Numbered from the stretch's first letter, positions 38,813 to 49,821 are shown. The stretch is DNA of 64,000 bases from Collimonas silvisoli (GCF_018305005.1 NZ_JAGQEG010000007.1:1-64000), one strand, 5' to 3'. Numbers and translations are program-made. Notes: generated by a model from the letters alone, not told the origin.

Positions 38813-41536
38813 CTACGAACCAAAGTGATAATTGAATTCCAGCCATCCCTGACGGCCATAGGGATTGTAGTTACCGGTAGGATAATACGGCCAGCCGCCG
38901 GTATTGTCTTGCTTCACCGAGTTAAACACATTGTTGACGATCAGCGCCACCGATGCGCGTGGGTTGATCTGATAGCTGGCGCTCAGATTAACCAGTGCAA
39001 AGGGCGAGATGCGGCGGGTCTGGTCGGCGCTGGGCAAGCTGCCGTAACGCGTGACTTGCACCGTGCCGGTCCACTTGTCGCGCAGCCAGGTCACGCTGGC
39101 GTTGACCTTGGAACCCCAGTCCGGATTGGTCAGCGCATTCAACAAGTCCTGATCGGGATCGCTGGCAAACTGCCGGTAATGATGGCTGAGCACCTTGGTG
39201 TAATTCGCCTTCAGCAGGAAATCGCCGATAGCGCCGGCCTTGATGCGCCACTTGCCGCTCACATCGAGACCGCTGGTGCGTTCTTGCGCAGCATTGATCG
39301 GATTCACAAGAATTTCCTGGATGGCGTTCGGATTGAGCGGCGCATTGGCCGGATTGCGGTGCACCCGGGCCAGCGCATCGACGCAGGTCGGCGAATTGAT
39401 GTCGAGCTGGCCGGCGCGGCAATTGGCCTCGTTGTGCAAAATAATATCGGAGTCGAGATTGGTGACCAGGTTATCGATCTGGATCCGCCAGAAATCGGCC
39501 GAAATATCGAAGTTGGAACTTGGCGACCACACCACGCCGTAACTCCACGATTTACCGTTTTCGGATTTCAGATCCTTGCTGCCGGTCTGGATATAATTCG
39601 CGCCCGGCGAATAATTGTTGAACTCACAGCCGGCCAACGCCTGTCCCGCCAGCTGGCAGCGGTAATAGTCGGTGGTCGACGCATAATAGCCGCGAGTGGT
39701 GCTCGAATAGATGTAGTTCATGTCGGGTGCGCGGAAACTGGTCGCATAGTTACCACGGAACAGCAAGGTCTTGGCGGGCCGGAATTCGAGCCCGGTGTTA
39801 TAGGTGAATTTGCCGTCGTTGCGGCCGGCAAAGCTGTACTCGTCGTAACGTCCGGCGACGGTGGCGATCAACTGTTTGATGATCGGAATATTCAACTCTG
39901 CGCCCAAGGCGTAGCGTTTGCGCGATCCGCTAGCGCCTTCGGCAGCTGCCTGGTTGAAGAACACGCCTTGATTGAATTGCGGGTCCGGCGTGTTGCTGAA
40001 ACCCTGGCTGCCGAACTCAGTCACCGCCGCCAGCCGCACCGGCCCGGCCGGCAAATTGAACAGATCGCCGTTAGCGCTCAGGCTCAAGGTCTGGGTCCAG
40101 GATTTGTTGCGGCTGGTTGCTTCGCCGGTGATGGAGTTGAACTGATCCGGGGTCAGCGGCTGGTACAGTCTTTTCGGATCCGGCGCATAGATGGCGACAC
40201 CGTCGGCGTCGTAGCCCAGACGCGGACCGAGGAAAAAGCTGTCGACATTCTTCAGCAGCAAAGGCGTGGTTCTGCGGCTGGTATAGGCGGAGATATTGTA
40301 AGCCGCTTCATAATTCCAGCTGCTGGTCGACGGCACATCGCCGCGTACGCCTAGCGTCAGATTAGCCGCAACGTCATGCCATTTGCTGTTGTAACGAGTG
40401 ACTCCGCCAATTTCTTCAGGCGAAATCCGGCGTGCCCAGCTTTCGTTACGGCCGCTATTCTGGTTATAGAAATAGCTGCTGCCGGCGGCTTCCGAGGTCC
40501 AGTTAGGGCCGCGCGTATTATTTTCCGTGGAGTTAAATCCCAGCATCAGATCGCTGAACAATTCGGTCTTGCCGCTCAGTTGATAGCTCAAGCTGCCGAA
40601 CAGATTCTCGCTTTGGTTCTGAGTCATGGTGGTCCAATACGCCGGCCTCGCCTTGCCGCTGCCGCAATACACGCCTTTTTTTGCCTGCATCCTTACCACG
40701 CTGTCGTAGAACAGGTTGCCGAGCTGGCCGCAAGTATCGGCGCCCGGATCGATGTATTTATTGCTGTCGACATTGAGCCGTGAAAATACCGCTGTCGGCG
40801 TCGTGCCGTCGGATGAAACCGATGACATGAAATCGCGCTGGCGGGCCCAGATCGGCTGGGTCCGGCTCAGCTCTATGCCAAACACCCCGCTCAAATTCCC
40901 GCTGCTGCCGCCACCGGTGAACTGGATCCGCTGGTTAGCGCCGCCGTCTTTAGTGCCACCGGCCTTGATGTTGAAGTCGAAACCGCTGATTTGCTTTTTC
41001 GTAATGATGTTGACCACGCCGGCAATCGCATCCGATCCATACACCGCCGAGGCGCCGCTGTTCAATATCTCGATCCGCTCCACCAGCGCCGAAGGAATAT
41101 TCGCCAGATTGACGAAATTGACCGAACCTTCATAAGCCACCGGATAGTCGGCAATCCGCCTGCCGTTCAGCAGGATCAGCGTGTGATTCGGACCGAGGCC
41201 GCGCAAGCTGATGGTATTCGCCGCAGGCGTGAAGGTGTTGCCGTAGTCGGCGCCCTGGGTCATGCCGGTATTCTGGGTCTGCGCACTGAGGGCTTCAAAC
41301 ACATTGCGATAACCCTGCTTTTCGATATCCTCGCCGGTGATCACCGTAACGCTGGTCGGCCCTTCCTTGCTGGCGCGTGGAATCCGCGAGCCGGTGACCA
41401 CCACCGCTTTGGTGTCGCCGGCTGCCGCGTTATCTTCCGCGGCTTGGGCATTAGCTGTTTGATAGAAGTTTGGTATTACATAAGCAATCAACAGCGACAG
41501 CGCAGTCTGCGCAGGCAGGGTTTTGAATCTCAGCAT
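38813..41536 (-). CDS. large TonB-dependent receptor (907 residues)
   Basis: Outer-membrane TonB-dependent transporter. A signal peptide (ending ANAQA near residue 33) is followed by a TonB box region AVVVTGSRIPRAS. The plug domain is next (SVTVITGEDIEKQGYRNVFEALSAQTQNTG, TISLRGLGPNHTLILLNGRRIADYP, RIEILNSGASAVYGSDAIAGVVNIITKK), then a long barrel ending in an aromatic-rich strand (YGRQGWLEFNYHFGS). The GSRIxR/NGRR style belongs to receptors often linked to carbohydrate, peptide or aromatic uptake rather than siderophores. No Fur box was seen. It is followed by the exported thioredoxin-fold gene. Substrate unknown. Confidence 0.92.
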   Translation of the reverse strand: MLRFKTLPAQTALSLLIAYVIPNFYQTANAQAAEDNAAAGDTKAVVVTGSRIPRASKEGPTSVTVITGEDIEKQGYRNVFEALSAQTQNTGMTQGADYGNTFTPAANTISLRGLGPNHTLILLNGRRIADYPVAYEGSVNFVNLANIPSALVERIEILNSGASAVYGSDAIAGVVNIITKKQISGFDFNIKAGGTKDGGANQRIQFTGGGSSGNLSGVFGIELSRTQPIWARQRDFMSSVSSDGTTPTAVFSRLNVDSNKYIDPGADTCGQLGNLFYDSVVRMQAKKGVYCGSGKARPAYWTTMTQNQSENLFGSLSYQLSGKTELFSDLMLGFNSTENNTRGPNWTSEAAGSSYFYNQNSGRNESWARRISPEEIGGVTRYNSKWHDVAANLTLGVRGDVPSTSSWNYEAAYNISAYTSRRTTPLLLKNVDSFFLGPRLGYDADGVAIYAPDPKRLYQPLTPDQFNSITGEATSRNKSWTQTLSLSANGDLFNLPAGPVRLAAVTEFGSQGFSNTPDPQFNQGVFFNQAAAEGASGSRKRYALGAELNIPIIKQLIATVAGRYDEYSFAGRNDGKFTYNTGLEFRPAKTLLFRGNYATSFRAPDMNYIYSSTTRGYYASTTDYYRCQLAGQALAGCEFNNYSPGANYIQTGSKDLKSENGKSWSYGVVWSPSSNFDISADFWRIQIDNLVTNLDSDIILHNEANCRAGQLDINSPTCVDALARVHRNPANAPLNPNAIQEILVNPINAAQERTSGLDVSGKWRIKAGAIGDFLLKANYTKVLSHHYRQFASDPDQDLLNALTNPDWGSKVNASVTWLRDKWTGTVQVTRYGSLPSADQTRRISPFALVNLSASYQINPRASVALIVNNVFNSVKQDNTGGWPYYPTGNYNPYGRQGWLEFNYHFGS

Positions 41537-41808
41537 GTATTGCCATTCCTTCGCATATATTCTTTTGTAAAGAACTGTGTCGCTCTTTAATGGGGAACGA
41601 GAATATAGTAGGCAGACGGCAATACGAACTGATGGTTTTACATATCTATATGCGCTACATGTTGGAAGGCACTTTCCGCAAACTTGAATGCAGCAGCCAC
41701 GCTCAAAGCATCCTTGCTCAGCTTGCTTTAGACTGAGTATTTTTTTCGCCTGCTAATGGCGGTTAGTAAATTTCCAGACAGACCGATACCAACAAAAAAG
41801 GAGCTTGC

Positions 41809-42513
41809 ATGACTGATCTTTCCCTCTTCCCTATCACCAAGAAATGGCCGGCCCGCCATCCCGAACGGATCCAGCTGTATTCCTTGCCAACTCCCAACGG
41901 CGTCAAAGTATCTATCATGCTGGAGGAAACCGGCCTGCCTTACGAGCCGCACCTGGTCAGCTTCGACAGCAACGACCAGACCTCGCCCGAGTTCCTGTCG
42001 CTCAATCCGAATAACAAGATCCCGGCCATCCTCGATCCCAATGGGCCGGACGGCAAACCGCTGCCGCTGTTTGAATCAGGCGCGATCCTGATTTATCTGG
42101 CGGACAAAAGCGAGCGCTTCTTGCCGCATGACCGCGCCGGACGCTACCAGACGATCCAGTGGCTGATGTTCCAGATGGGCGGCATCGGGCCGATGTTCGG
42201 CCAGCTTGGATTTTTCAATAAATTCGCTGGCAAGGATTACGAAGACAAGCGCCCGCGCGACCGCTACGTCGCAGAATCGAAGCGCCTGCTGGCGGTACTC
42301 AACCAACGCCTTGCGGACAGCCACTGGATCATGGGGGATACCTATACCATCGCCGACATCGCCACCTTCCCCTGGGTACGCAACCTGATCGGTTTCTACG
42401 AGGCAGGCGATCTGGTGGGCATTGCCGATTTCCCGCATGTCACGCGGGCGCTCGATGCGTTTGTTGCGCGGCCGGCGGTGGCAAAAGGCCTGACGATTCC
42501 AAAGCGCGGCTGA
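41809..42513 (+). CDS. Nu-class glutathione transferase (YfcG/YghU-like)
   Basis: Glutathione-dependent disulfide-bond oxidoreductase type, 234 residues. The N-terminal domain has IQLYSLPTPNGVKVSIMLEETGLPYEPHLVSFD with the Thr-Pro-Asn-Gly catalytic segment characteristic of YfcG. PEFLSLNPNNKIPAILDPNGPDG and LFESGAILIYLADKSERFLP follow. The helical domain includes WLMFQMGGIGPMFGQLGFFNKF and the capping motif YTIADIATFPWVRNL. These closely follow YfcG/YghU landmarks. AAGGAG precedes the ATG by seven bases. It appears monocistronic, with a 95-bp gap to the DUF882 gene. Confidence 0.93.
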   Translation: MTDLSLFPITKKWPARHPERIQLYSLPTPNGVKVSIMLEETGLPYEPHLVSFDSNDQTSPEFLSLNPNNKIPAILDPNGPDGKPLPLFESGAILIYLADKSERFLPHDRAGRYQTIQWLMFQMGGIGPMFGQLGFFNKFAGKDYEDKRPRDRYVAESKRLLAVLNQRLADSHWIMGDTYTIADIATFPWVRNLIGFYEAGDLVGIADFPHVTRALDAFVARPAVAKGLTIPKRG

Positions 42514-42608
42514 TGTTGAGATAAGCCGAATCAAGGAACCGCTCCCGGCGGCTACTCAAGCCGGGGACGGTGCGATAAAATTGCGCATCCCACCACATTT
42601 GGATCTCC

Positions 42609-43274
42609 ATGTCTTCGCGCCGAAAATTCCTGCAAAAGAGCTTGTTCCTGACCGCCTCCGGCCTCTTTTCCAGCCAGCTCCCATTTGCAGCGCAGACAGC
42701 GCTCGCCAAGGAAGCGCCCGCCACCTCTTCTGACGCCTTGCCGGCGATGGACCCGCCGCCGGACATCTTTGACGCGCAACTGGTCGACATGGAATTCTGG
42801 CTCAAACCGCGAGTGATCGAAGTGACGCGCCCTGCCAGCGGCGAACGCGCCAAGCTTCTGTATTGGAAAGATGGGGAAGTGCAAGAGTCCGCCTATCAGC
42901 AGCTATGCCATCTGCTGCGGGATGTCCAGGGCAAGCAAACCGCGCCGATAGATCCCAAGCTGCTTGAGACCCTGTGGGGCACCCAGGCTTTTATTGCGCG
43001 CTACGGCATTGTCCAGCCTCTGGAAATCCTGTCGGGATTCCGTACCGCCGCGACCAACCAGCACCTGATCGAAACCGGCGTGCCGGCGGCGCGCAAATCC
43101 TTGCATTTGGAAGGCCGCGCAGCCGACATCCGCCTCACGCAGTTAGATGCGGACGTGCTGGGCGGCTTGATCCGCAGCTTCCGCCAGGGCGGAGTCGGCT
43201 TCTATTACCGGCCAGGGAAAAATGGCGGCTGGATTCACGCCGACACGGGGCTGCAACGCACCTGGAAAGGGTGA
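42609..43274 (+). CDS. Tat-exported DUF882 (YcbK-like, peptidase M15 fold) protein
   Basis: Probable periplasmic cell-wall protein, 221 residues. The N terminus MSSRRKFLQKSLFLTASGLFSS carries an SRRKFLQ twin-arginine signal, cleaved after about AAQTALA, so it should use the TatABC system encoded at 6.7-8.4 kb. The catalytic-fold region has PLEILSGFRTAATNQHLIETGVPAARKSLHLEGRAADIRL and GGVGFYYRPGKNGGWIHADTG. The SxHxxGxAxD motif (SLHLEGRAADI) and the final H in WIHAD are the zinc-ligand pattern of M15/DUF882 proteins. Family members such as YcbK (MepK) are murein endopeptidases; activity here is inferred. Confidence 0.9.
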   Translation: MSSRRKFLQKSLFLTASGLFSSQLPFAAQTALAKEAPATSSDALPAMDPPPDIFDAQLVDMEFWLKPRVIEVTRPASGERAKLLYWKDGEVQESAYQQLCHLLRDVQGKQTAPIDPKLLETLWGTQAFIARYGIVQPLEILSGFRTAATNQHLIETGVPAARKSLHLEGRAADIRLTQLDADVLGGLIRSFRQGGVGFYYRPGKNGGWIHADTGLQRTWKG

Positions 43275-43395
43275 TTGCGTTTCGGCGCTGCGTAATTTCA
43301 GGCGAATCAATGTGGCTTGTCTGCCGCATTGATTCGCCGCATTGACGCGCTTTTTCAGCTCGACAGTGTTGCTCCCTGCTGAGAAAAAATCACCT

Positions 43396-44586
43396 TCAAA
43401 TACGCTCGATGATCATGGCTATGCCTTGACCACCGCCAATGCACATGGTGATCAAACCATAGCGCTTATTAGTGCGTATCAACTCATACAGGCATTTGAT
43501 TGCGATGATGCCGCCGCTCGCACCCAGAGGATGGCCGAGCGCGATGGCGCCGCCGTTGACATTGGTGCGCGCCGGATCAAGGCCCAAGCCTTTGCACACA
43601 CCCAGCGACTGCGCGGCAAAGGCTTCGTTGGATTCGATCACATCCATATCGTCAAGATTGAGACCGGCGCGCTTCAAGGCCAGCTGAACCGCCGGAATCG
43701 GGCCGGTTCCCATAATCGTTGGATCAACCCCGGCCACCCCATAAGAAACCACACGCGCCAATGGCGTCAGTCCGGCGCGCGCCGCAGCCTCAGCCGCCAT
43801 CAAGACGCAGGCTGCCGCACCGTCGTTGATGCCGGAGGCATTGCCGGCGGTGACCGTGCCGCCCTCTTTCTTGAATGCCGGCTTCAGCTTAGCCAGCGAT
43901 TCCATGGTGGCGTCGGCCTTCGGATATTCGTCGGTGTCGAATAATGTGACGCCTTTACGCGTCTTGATTTCGACCGGCACGATCTGCGATTTGAAGTAAC
44001 CGGCGGCGATGGCCGCAGTCGCGCGTCTCTGGCTTTCCAGTGCGAAGGCGTCCTGCTCTTGGCGCGAGATGCCGTATTTCTCAGCCACGTTTTCAGCAGT
44101 GACACCCATGTGACCGGCGCCGAAAGGGTCCGACAAAGCGCCGACCATCATGTCGATCATCTTGATATCGCCCATGCGCGCACCAAAGCGAGCGGCTTGC
44201 GTGGCGTACAGCGAACGGCTCATGCTTTCGACGCCGCCGCCGACTGCAATATCGGTCTCTTCGAGCTGGATGGCGTTGGCGGCCGTGATGATGGCTTGCA
44301 GGCCCGAGCCGCACAGGCGGTTCAGCGTCAGCGCCGTGGAATCCTTGCCCATGCCGGCATTCAGACCGACCACGCGCGACACATACATATCGCGCGCTTC
44401 AGTGTGGATGACGTTGCCGAATATGATCTGTCCAGCTTGGGTCGGCTCGATCCTGGCACGCGCAAATGCTTCCTTGACCGCAATCGCGCCCAGTTCGCCT
44501 GGCGCCAGATCCTTCAATGCGCCGCCATATGCGCCAATCGCAGTGCGGGCAGCGCCGACAATTACTACGTCTCTGATGTTAGCCAT
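43396..44586 (-). CDS. acetyl-CoA acyltransferase / beta-ketothiolase, BktB-like
   Basis: Thiolase II of 396 residues, condensing or cleaving short 3-ketoacyl-CoAs. Nucleophile C92 lies in [71 protein letters not shown] (His) and [15 protein letters not shown] (second Cys) complete the active site. The sequence follows Cupriavidus BktB closely through [12 protein letters not shown] and [39 protein letters not shown] terminal beta-ketoadipyl-CoA thiolase role is possible because the pob genes are next door, but BktB-type beta-ketothiolase is the better fit. It stands alone. Confidence 0.93.
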   Translation of the reverse strand: MANIRDVVIVGAARTAIGAYGGALKDLAPGELGAIAVKEAFARARIEPTQAGQIIFGNVIHTEARDMYVSRVVGLNAGMGKDSTALTLNRLCGSGLQAIITAANAIQLEETDIAVGGGVESMSRSLYATQAARFGARMGDIKMIDMMVGALSDPFGAGHMGVTAENVAEKYGISRQEQDAFALESQRRATAAIAAGYFKSQIVPVEIKTRKGVTLFDTDEYPKADATMESLAKLKPAFKKEGGTVTAGNASGINDGAAACVLMAAEAAARAGLTPLARVVSYGVAGVDPTIMGTGPIPAVQLALKRAGLNLDDMDVIESNEAFAAQSLGVCKGLGLDPARTNVNGGAIALGHPLGASGGIIAIKCLYELIRTNKRYGLITMCIGGGQGIAMIIERI

Positions 44587-44720
44587 GTTTATCTCCTGGT
44601 TGGTTTGCGGTTTAGCGATGTGATATCAATCCGTACGGGCGACCTTGCAGCGGCCTGACAGCGCCGCTGAATGCAGACAATCATATTAGCGCAGACGCGC
44701 TTGCGAAGTTCAAACTCTAT

Positions 44721-45650
44721 CTAGTGAAAGTCGCCTCCTTCAGGCGTCGTCTGTAAACGGAATTGCTTCGGTGTCAGGCCGGTATGCCGTTTAAAGACAC
44801 GGCTGAAGTAAGCCGGATCCTGAAAGCCTAACTCGTACGCAATGCTGGCCACGGCGGACGGCACGTAAGTCAGTTTGCGCCTGGCTTCCAGCATCAGGCG
44901 GTGCTGCATCATGTCAAACGCCGATTTACCGGTGAGCCTGACGCACAGGCGGTTCAGGCGGCTCTCGGTAACGCGCAACTGTGCCGCACAACGGCCTACC
45001 TGCCATTGTTCTTTGTAATGCTCTTCAACCAACACCCGGAAACGGCTGAACAATTCGAAATCGTGACGGCCGGTGCGGTCCGCCGAGCGATGATCGGAAT
45101 GCAGGCGCACCAGCAGCAGCAACACGCTGCGCGCCAGCCATTCCAGCATAAGGGTATGCCCGGCGCGCGGCCAGGACGATTCGGTCATCAGTTGTTTTAG
45201 CAAGATTTCGATGCGTTGCCGGCTTTCATCGACCGCAGTCAGAGCTATCGCCAGCGGCTCCACGAAGATGGTGGAAAACAAGGCTGCATCAACGCCCAGT
45301 TTGTCGCCAAACAACAAATTCTGGTCGACCGTCAAGACAAAACCCTGTGCTTCCTTTGAGAAATCGAAACCATGCACTACCGATGGGTGGATGGTGAGCG
45401 CCACCGGCCCCTCGCATTCCCATAACCCGGCGTCGATCTCGGCGCGGACGTGGCCGCCGAACAAAAAGAGGATCTGAAACAAGCCGCGGTGCGTGTGGCT
45501 TTGAATATGCCAGTCGTGCAGCCGGCTGCGCGTTTCTATCAACTCGATATGGACAAATTCGGCGTTCTCAGCCGCCGTGTTTTCGCCATATAAAGCGAAT
45601 TGCGGAATCTCTTTTTTTATGACTTTTTTAATTGCATGCCGAGCGCCCAT
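44721..45650 (-). CDS. AraC-family regulator, probable PobR/PobC activator of pobA
   Basis: Transcription activator of 309 residues. The N-terminal half is a cupin-like sensing domain (HDWHIQSHTHRGLFQILFLFGGHVRAEIDAGLWECEGPVALTIHPSVVHGFDF). The C-terminal AraC/XylS domain has two helix-turn-helix units (QVGRCAAQLRVTESRLNRLCVRLTGKSAFDMM and SVASIAYELGFQDPAYFSRVFKRHTGLTPKQFR). It is divergent from pobA with 137 bp between the starts, the typical layout for an AraC-type PobR/PobC that responds to 4-hydroxybenzoate. ATG 45650 (MGARHAIKKV) is preferred over an upstream start at 45707. Confidence 0.9.
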   Translation of the reverse strand: MGARHAIKKVIKKEIPQFALYGENTAAENAEFVHIELIETRSRLHDWHIQSHTHRGLFQILFLFGGHVRAEIDAGLWECEGPVALTIHPSVVHGFDFSKEAQGFVLTVDQNLLFGDKLGVDAALFSTIFVEPLAIALTAVDESRQRIEILLKQLMTESSWPRAGHTLMLEWLARSVLLLLVRLHSDHRSADRTGRHDFELFSRFRVLVEEHYKEQWQVGRCAAQLRVTESRLNRLCVRLTGKSAFDMMQHRLMLEARRKLTYVPSAVASIAYELGFQDPAYFSRVFKRHTGLTPKQFRLQTTPEGGDFH

Positions 45651-45772
45651 GGTTTGCTTCCCAAAACAAGTGACTGTCAAAATAGTACAAGTTATTCTGC
45701 GTTTCATCCATTTTTAACTGAGCCCGTCTGGACTAGCATCTATAGCCATCGGTGTTACACAAAAATCATTAA

Positions 45773-46966
<1,194 letters not shown>

Positions 46967-47285
46967 CGACAAGCTTATTGTATTTCCTGTAATCAACACC
47001 GATCCGCAGTCCTGAAAAACATGTGGATTTGGGCGTCTATCGCACAATACGGGCGATAAACGCTTACTGCGCAACATCGGCGTCTTGTTACGAGGTAGTG
47101 CAAGCCCTAGTATTCAGCGAACCGGTAGTACGCTCGACCGTGCTCTGGCGACTTAAATATAAAAATATAAAATCAGGAGACAATGCAATGCCTACCACCA
47201 TCCGTTCGCGGCGGCCGCGTGCCGTCCCTATCTTTCATGCTGTTCGCAACCTGACGGTTTTCCAGCCGTGCGCCAGGAGTCCAGC
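46967..47285 (+). other. leader region between pobA and the PcaK-type transporter
   Basis: About 320 bp without a recognised gene. It contains a small inverted repeat TATCGC (47038-47043) / GCGATA (47053-47058), then an A/T-rich box TTAAATATAAAAATATAAAA near 47153-47172 that could hold a promoter. A ribosome site AGGAG (47175-47179) follows, ahead of a short ORF that ends inside the transporter start codon. Confidence 0.6.
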
Positions 47286-47289
47286 ATGA
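47188..47289 (+). CDS. possible 33-residue leader ORF coupled to the transporter gene
   Basis: Short ORF starting ATG 47188, eight bases after AGGAG. It encodes a strongly basic peptide beginning MPTTIRSRRPRAVPIFHAVR. Its TGA stop overlaps the transporter ATG (ATGA at 47286-47289), the arrangement of translational coupling. No homology is recognised and there is no codon-usage test by eye, so it may be fortuitous. A second ATG at 47183 opens a different frame of about 23 codons. Confidence 0.35.
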   Translation: MPTTIRSRRPRAVPIFHAVRNLTVFQPCARSPA

Positions 47290-48629
47290 CGGCCAAACAG
47301 ACCATCGACGTACAACAGTTCATCGACGACAAACCGTTTTCTCTCTATCAATGGCTGATCCTGGGGCTGTGTTTCCTGATCATCGCGATTGACGGTTTTG
47401 ACACTGCAATCATCGGCTTCCTGGCGCCGGCCTTGAGCCAGGAATGGGGTGTCGAGAAAGCGGCTCTAGTGCCGGTGTTGAGCGCGGCGCTGGTGGGATT
47501 GGCGATCGGCGCGCTGCTGGCAGGACCGCTGGCGGACCGCATCGGCCGCAAGAAAGTGTTGCTGGCGTCGGTCTTGCTGTTCGGTTTCTGGACGCTGATG
47601 TCAGCCTTCGCCGGCTCGATCCAGATCCTCACTGCCTTGCGCTTTCTGACCGGCCTGGGATTGGGCGCAGCGATGCCGAATGCGGTCACGCTGATGTCGG
47701 AATATGCGCCGCAACGCAAGCGCTCGATGATCGTCAATACCATGTTTTGCGGCTTCACCCTGGGCTCGGCGCTGGGCGGCTTTGTCGCGGCCTGGATGAT
47801 TCCGCATTACGGCTGGCACAGCATGTTCATCGTCGGCGGCTGCTTGCCGCTGCTGCTCGCACTACTGTTGCTGCAACTGCCGGAATCGCCACGGTTCATG
47901 GTGGTGCGGCGCTGGCCGGATAAAAAAATCGCCGACGTATTGAACCGGATTGCTCCTGGCTCGATTACCACCGAGACGCGCTTTACCGTTCCTGAGCTGG
48001 TCGCCCTGGCGGGAAAAACCGCGCTGGCGGTGATTTTTTCGGCGCGCTATCGGTTTGGCACGCTGATGCTGTGGCTGACGTATTTCATGGGTTTGCTGAT
48101 TTTTTATCTGCTGACCAGCTGGATGCCGACACTCATCAAGAACGCCGGATTTTCATTGTCGCAAGCCAGCACCATCACCGCCTTGTTTCCCTTGGGCGGA
48201 GTGATCGGCACCTTGGCGGTCGGCTGGCTGATGGATCGCATGAGTGCGCATAAGGCGATTGCGATTACCTATGTGCTGACCGGGATTTTTGTCTACGCCA
48301 TCGGCCGCGGCACCGGCGACGCCGTGCTGCTCGGCGTGTTGATGTTCATTGCCGGCTTGTGCATGAACGGCGCGCAATCCTCGATGCCGGCGCTGGCCGC
48401 CGGTTTTTATCCAACCCAGGGGCGCGCTACCGGCGTCGCCTGGATGCTCGGCATCGGCCGTCCCGGCGGCATCCTGGGCGCAACCATCGGCGGCCAGCTG
48501 CTGCAATTCGGCTGGAGTTTGAGCGCCATCTTCAGCCTGCTGGCGCTGCCGGCTTTCGTTGCCGCCGCCGCGCTGCTATTCAAGCATCTCCATTTGAGAT
48601 CGCGCGGGCAACTCAGCATGGCAGTCTGA
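47286..48629 (+). CDS. MFS aromatic-acid/H+ symporter, PcaK-like
   Basis: Inner-membrane major-facilitator transporter of the aromatic acid:H+ symporter family, probably importing 4-hydroxybenzoate (or protocatechuate). The 447-residue product has twelve predicted helices. It shows CFLIIAIDGFDTAIIGFLAPAL with the family DGFD motif in helix 1, the loop 2-3 signature GPLADRIGRKKVLL, RFLTGLGLGAAMPNAVTLMSEYAPQRKR, and the loop 8-9 counterpart GWLMDRMSAHKA. ATG 47286 has CAGGAG upstream; a GTG at 47268 is in frame. It is downstream of pobA and upstream of a porin. Confidence 0.92.
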   Translation: MTAKQTIDVQQFIDDKPFSLYQWLILGLCFLIIAIDGFDTAIIGFLAPALSQEWGVEKAALVPVLSAALVGLAIGALLAGPLADRIGRKKVLLASVLLFGFWTLMSAFAGSIQILTALRFLTGLGLGAAMPNAVTLMSEYAPQRKRSMIVNTMFCGFTLGSALGGFVAAWMIPHYGWHSMFIVGGCLPLLLALLLLQLPESPRFMVVRRWPDKKIADVLNRIAPGSITTETRFTVPELVALAGKTALAVIFSARYRFGTLMLWLTYFMGLLIFYLLTSWMPTLIKNAGFSLSQASTITALFPLGGVIGTLAVGWLMDRMSAHKAIAITYVLTGIFVYAIGRGTGDAVLLGVLMFIAGLCMNGAQSSMPALAAGFYPTQGRATGVAWMLGIGRPGGILGATIGGQLLQFGWSLSAIFSLLALPAFVAAAALLFKHLHLRSRGQLSMAV

Positions 48630-48774
48630 GCAACTCTACCTAGCGGCGAAGATCACGCTTCGCTAAGACCCGGTATCGCCCTTTACGCCGATTGAATGGC
48701 GGGATGCAGCATGCCCGCCGATTCTTGAGGTATCGCAGCAGCACCTGACTATAAAAATATCTGGAGACATATTT

Positions 48775-49821
48775 ATGAAAAAGGCAATTGTCATCTTGTC
48801 CGTTCTCGCCGCAGCTACCAGCACGGTGCGCGCCCAAAGCAGCAACGTCACTATCTACGGCATTGTCGATGCCGCCATTGAGTCCGCCAACAACGGCAAG
48901 GATAAATTGAACCGCGTACAAAGCGGCAATCTGAGCCAGAGCCGGATCGGGTTTACCGGCACTGAAGATCTGGGCGGCGGATTGAAAGCCTTATTCACGC
49001 TTGAAAACGGCTTCAACGTCGACAATGGCGCGTTGGCCCAGAGCGGCCTGTTGTTCGGCCGCCAGGCCTTCGTCGGCTTGAGCTCCGCGGCCGGCGCCGT
49101 CACGCTGGGGCGTCAATATGAGCCGCTGCATTCGATGCACGTCAAGTTCAGCACGCACGCAGTCGGTTTCGGCGATGCCGCCGCCGCCTACGTGCCGGCG
49201 CTCGAAGATGTGCGGCTGGACAATTCGGTCAAGTATGTATCGCCGGTCTTCGCGGGTGTCACGCTGTCGCTGTTCTATGCGTTCGGCGAAAATACGACCG
49301 TGCCGAACGTTAGCCAGTCCTACGGCAATCTGTTCAACATCCACGCCAATTACGACAACGGCCCCTTGTCTGCCGCGCTCAGCTACGCCTCCAAGAGAAA
49401 GACGCCGTCGGTACCGGATAACCTGACCAAAAATCTGGCGGCGGCCGTGTCCTACGATTTTTCTTTCATGAAACCGTATCTGGTGCTCGAAACGGTGCGC
49501 AATGATTTCAGCAGTGCGGCGATTCCGGATTACGATTTCTGGTCGGTGGCGCTGGATGTTCCGCTGGGCGGCGGCAGGATCAATTTCAGCTACGGCAGCC
49601 TGAAAAATAAAAGCGCTGCCAATGCCAATTCGCGCAGTTACGGCCTGGTGTATGACTACGATCTGTCCAAACGGACTACCTTGTACACCGGCTACTCTCG
49701 GGTCAATAACGATGCGAAAGCGAGTTTTGGCGTCGGCTCGGCAAATGGCAACGAAGTCGCAGCCGCCAATCCAGGCGCCGATCCGCGCGCCGTCGTGTTC
49801 GGCATACGTCACAAGTTCTAG
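48775..49821 (+). CDS. general (OmpC-type, 16-strand) betaproteobacterial porin
   Basis: Outer-membrane trimeric porin of 348 residues. A signal peptide (MKKAIVILSVLAAATSTVRAQ) precedes the typical first strand SSNVTIYGIVDAAIE. QSRIGFTGTEDLGGGLKALFTLENGF, LLFGRQAFVGLSSAAGAVTLGRQYEPLHS (with the L3 constriction loop following) and the terminal RAVVFGIRHKF with C-terminal Phe are all family landmarks. A GGAG site precedes the ATG. Its position after the PcaK-like gene suggests outer-membrane entry for aromatic acids. A terminator follows. Confidence 0.94.
   Translation: MKKAIVILSVLAAATSTVRAQSSNVTIYGIVDAAIESANNGKDKLNRVQSGNLSQSRIGFTGTEDLGGGLKALFTLENGFNVDNGALAQSGLLFGRQAFVGLSSAAGAVTLGRQYEPLHSMHVKFSTHAVGFGDAAAAYVPALEDVRLDNSVKYVSPVFAGVTLSLFYAFGENTTVPNVSQSYGNLFNIHANYDNGPLSAALSYASKRKTPSVPDNLTKNLAAAVSYDFSFMKPYLVLETVRNDFSSAAIPDYDFWSVALDVPLGGGRINFSYGSLKNKSAANANSRSYGLVYDYDLSKRTTLYTGYSRVNNDAKASFGVGSANGNEVAAANPGADPRAVVFGIRHKF

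Noticed and set aside
38825-40354. Rightward open frame of about 510 codons
   Set aside because: Antisense to the barrel region of the TonB receptor; no family resemblance.
47023-47187. Longer version of the leader ORF (88 codons)
   Set aside because: The upstream start lacks a ribosome site and the extension crosses the A/T-rich putative promoter; only the ATG at 47188 has a good AGGAG.
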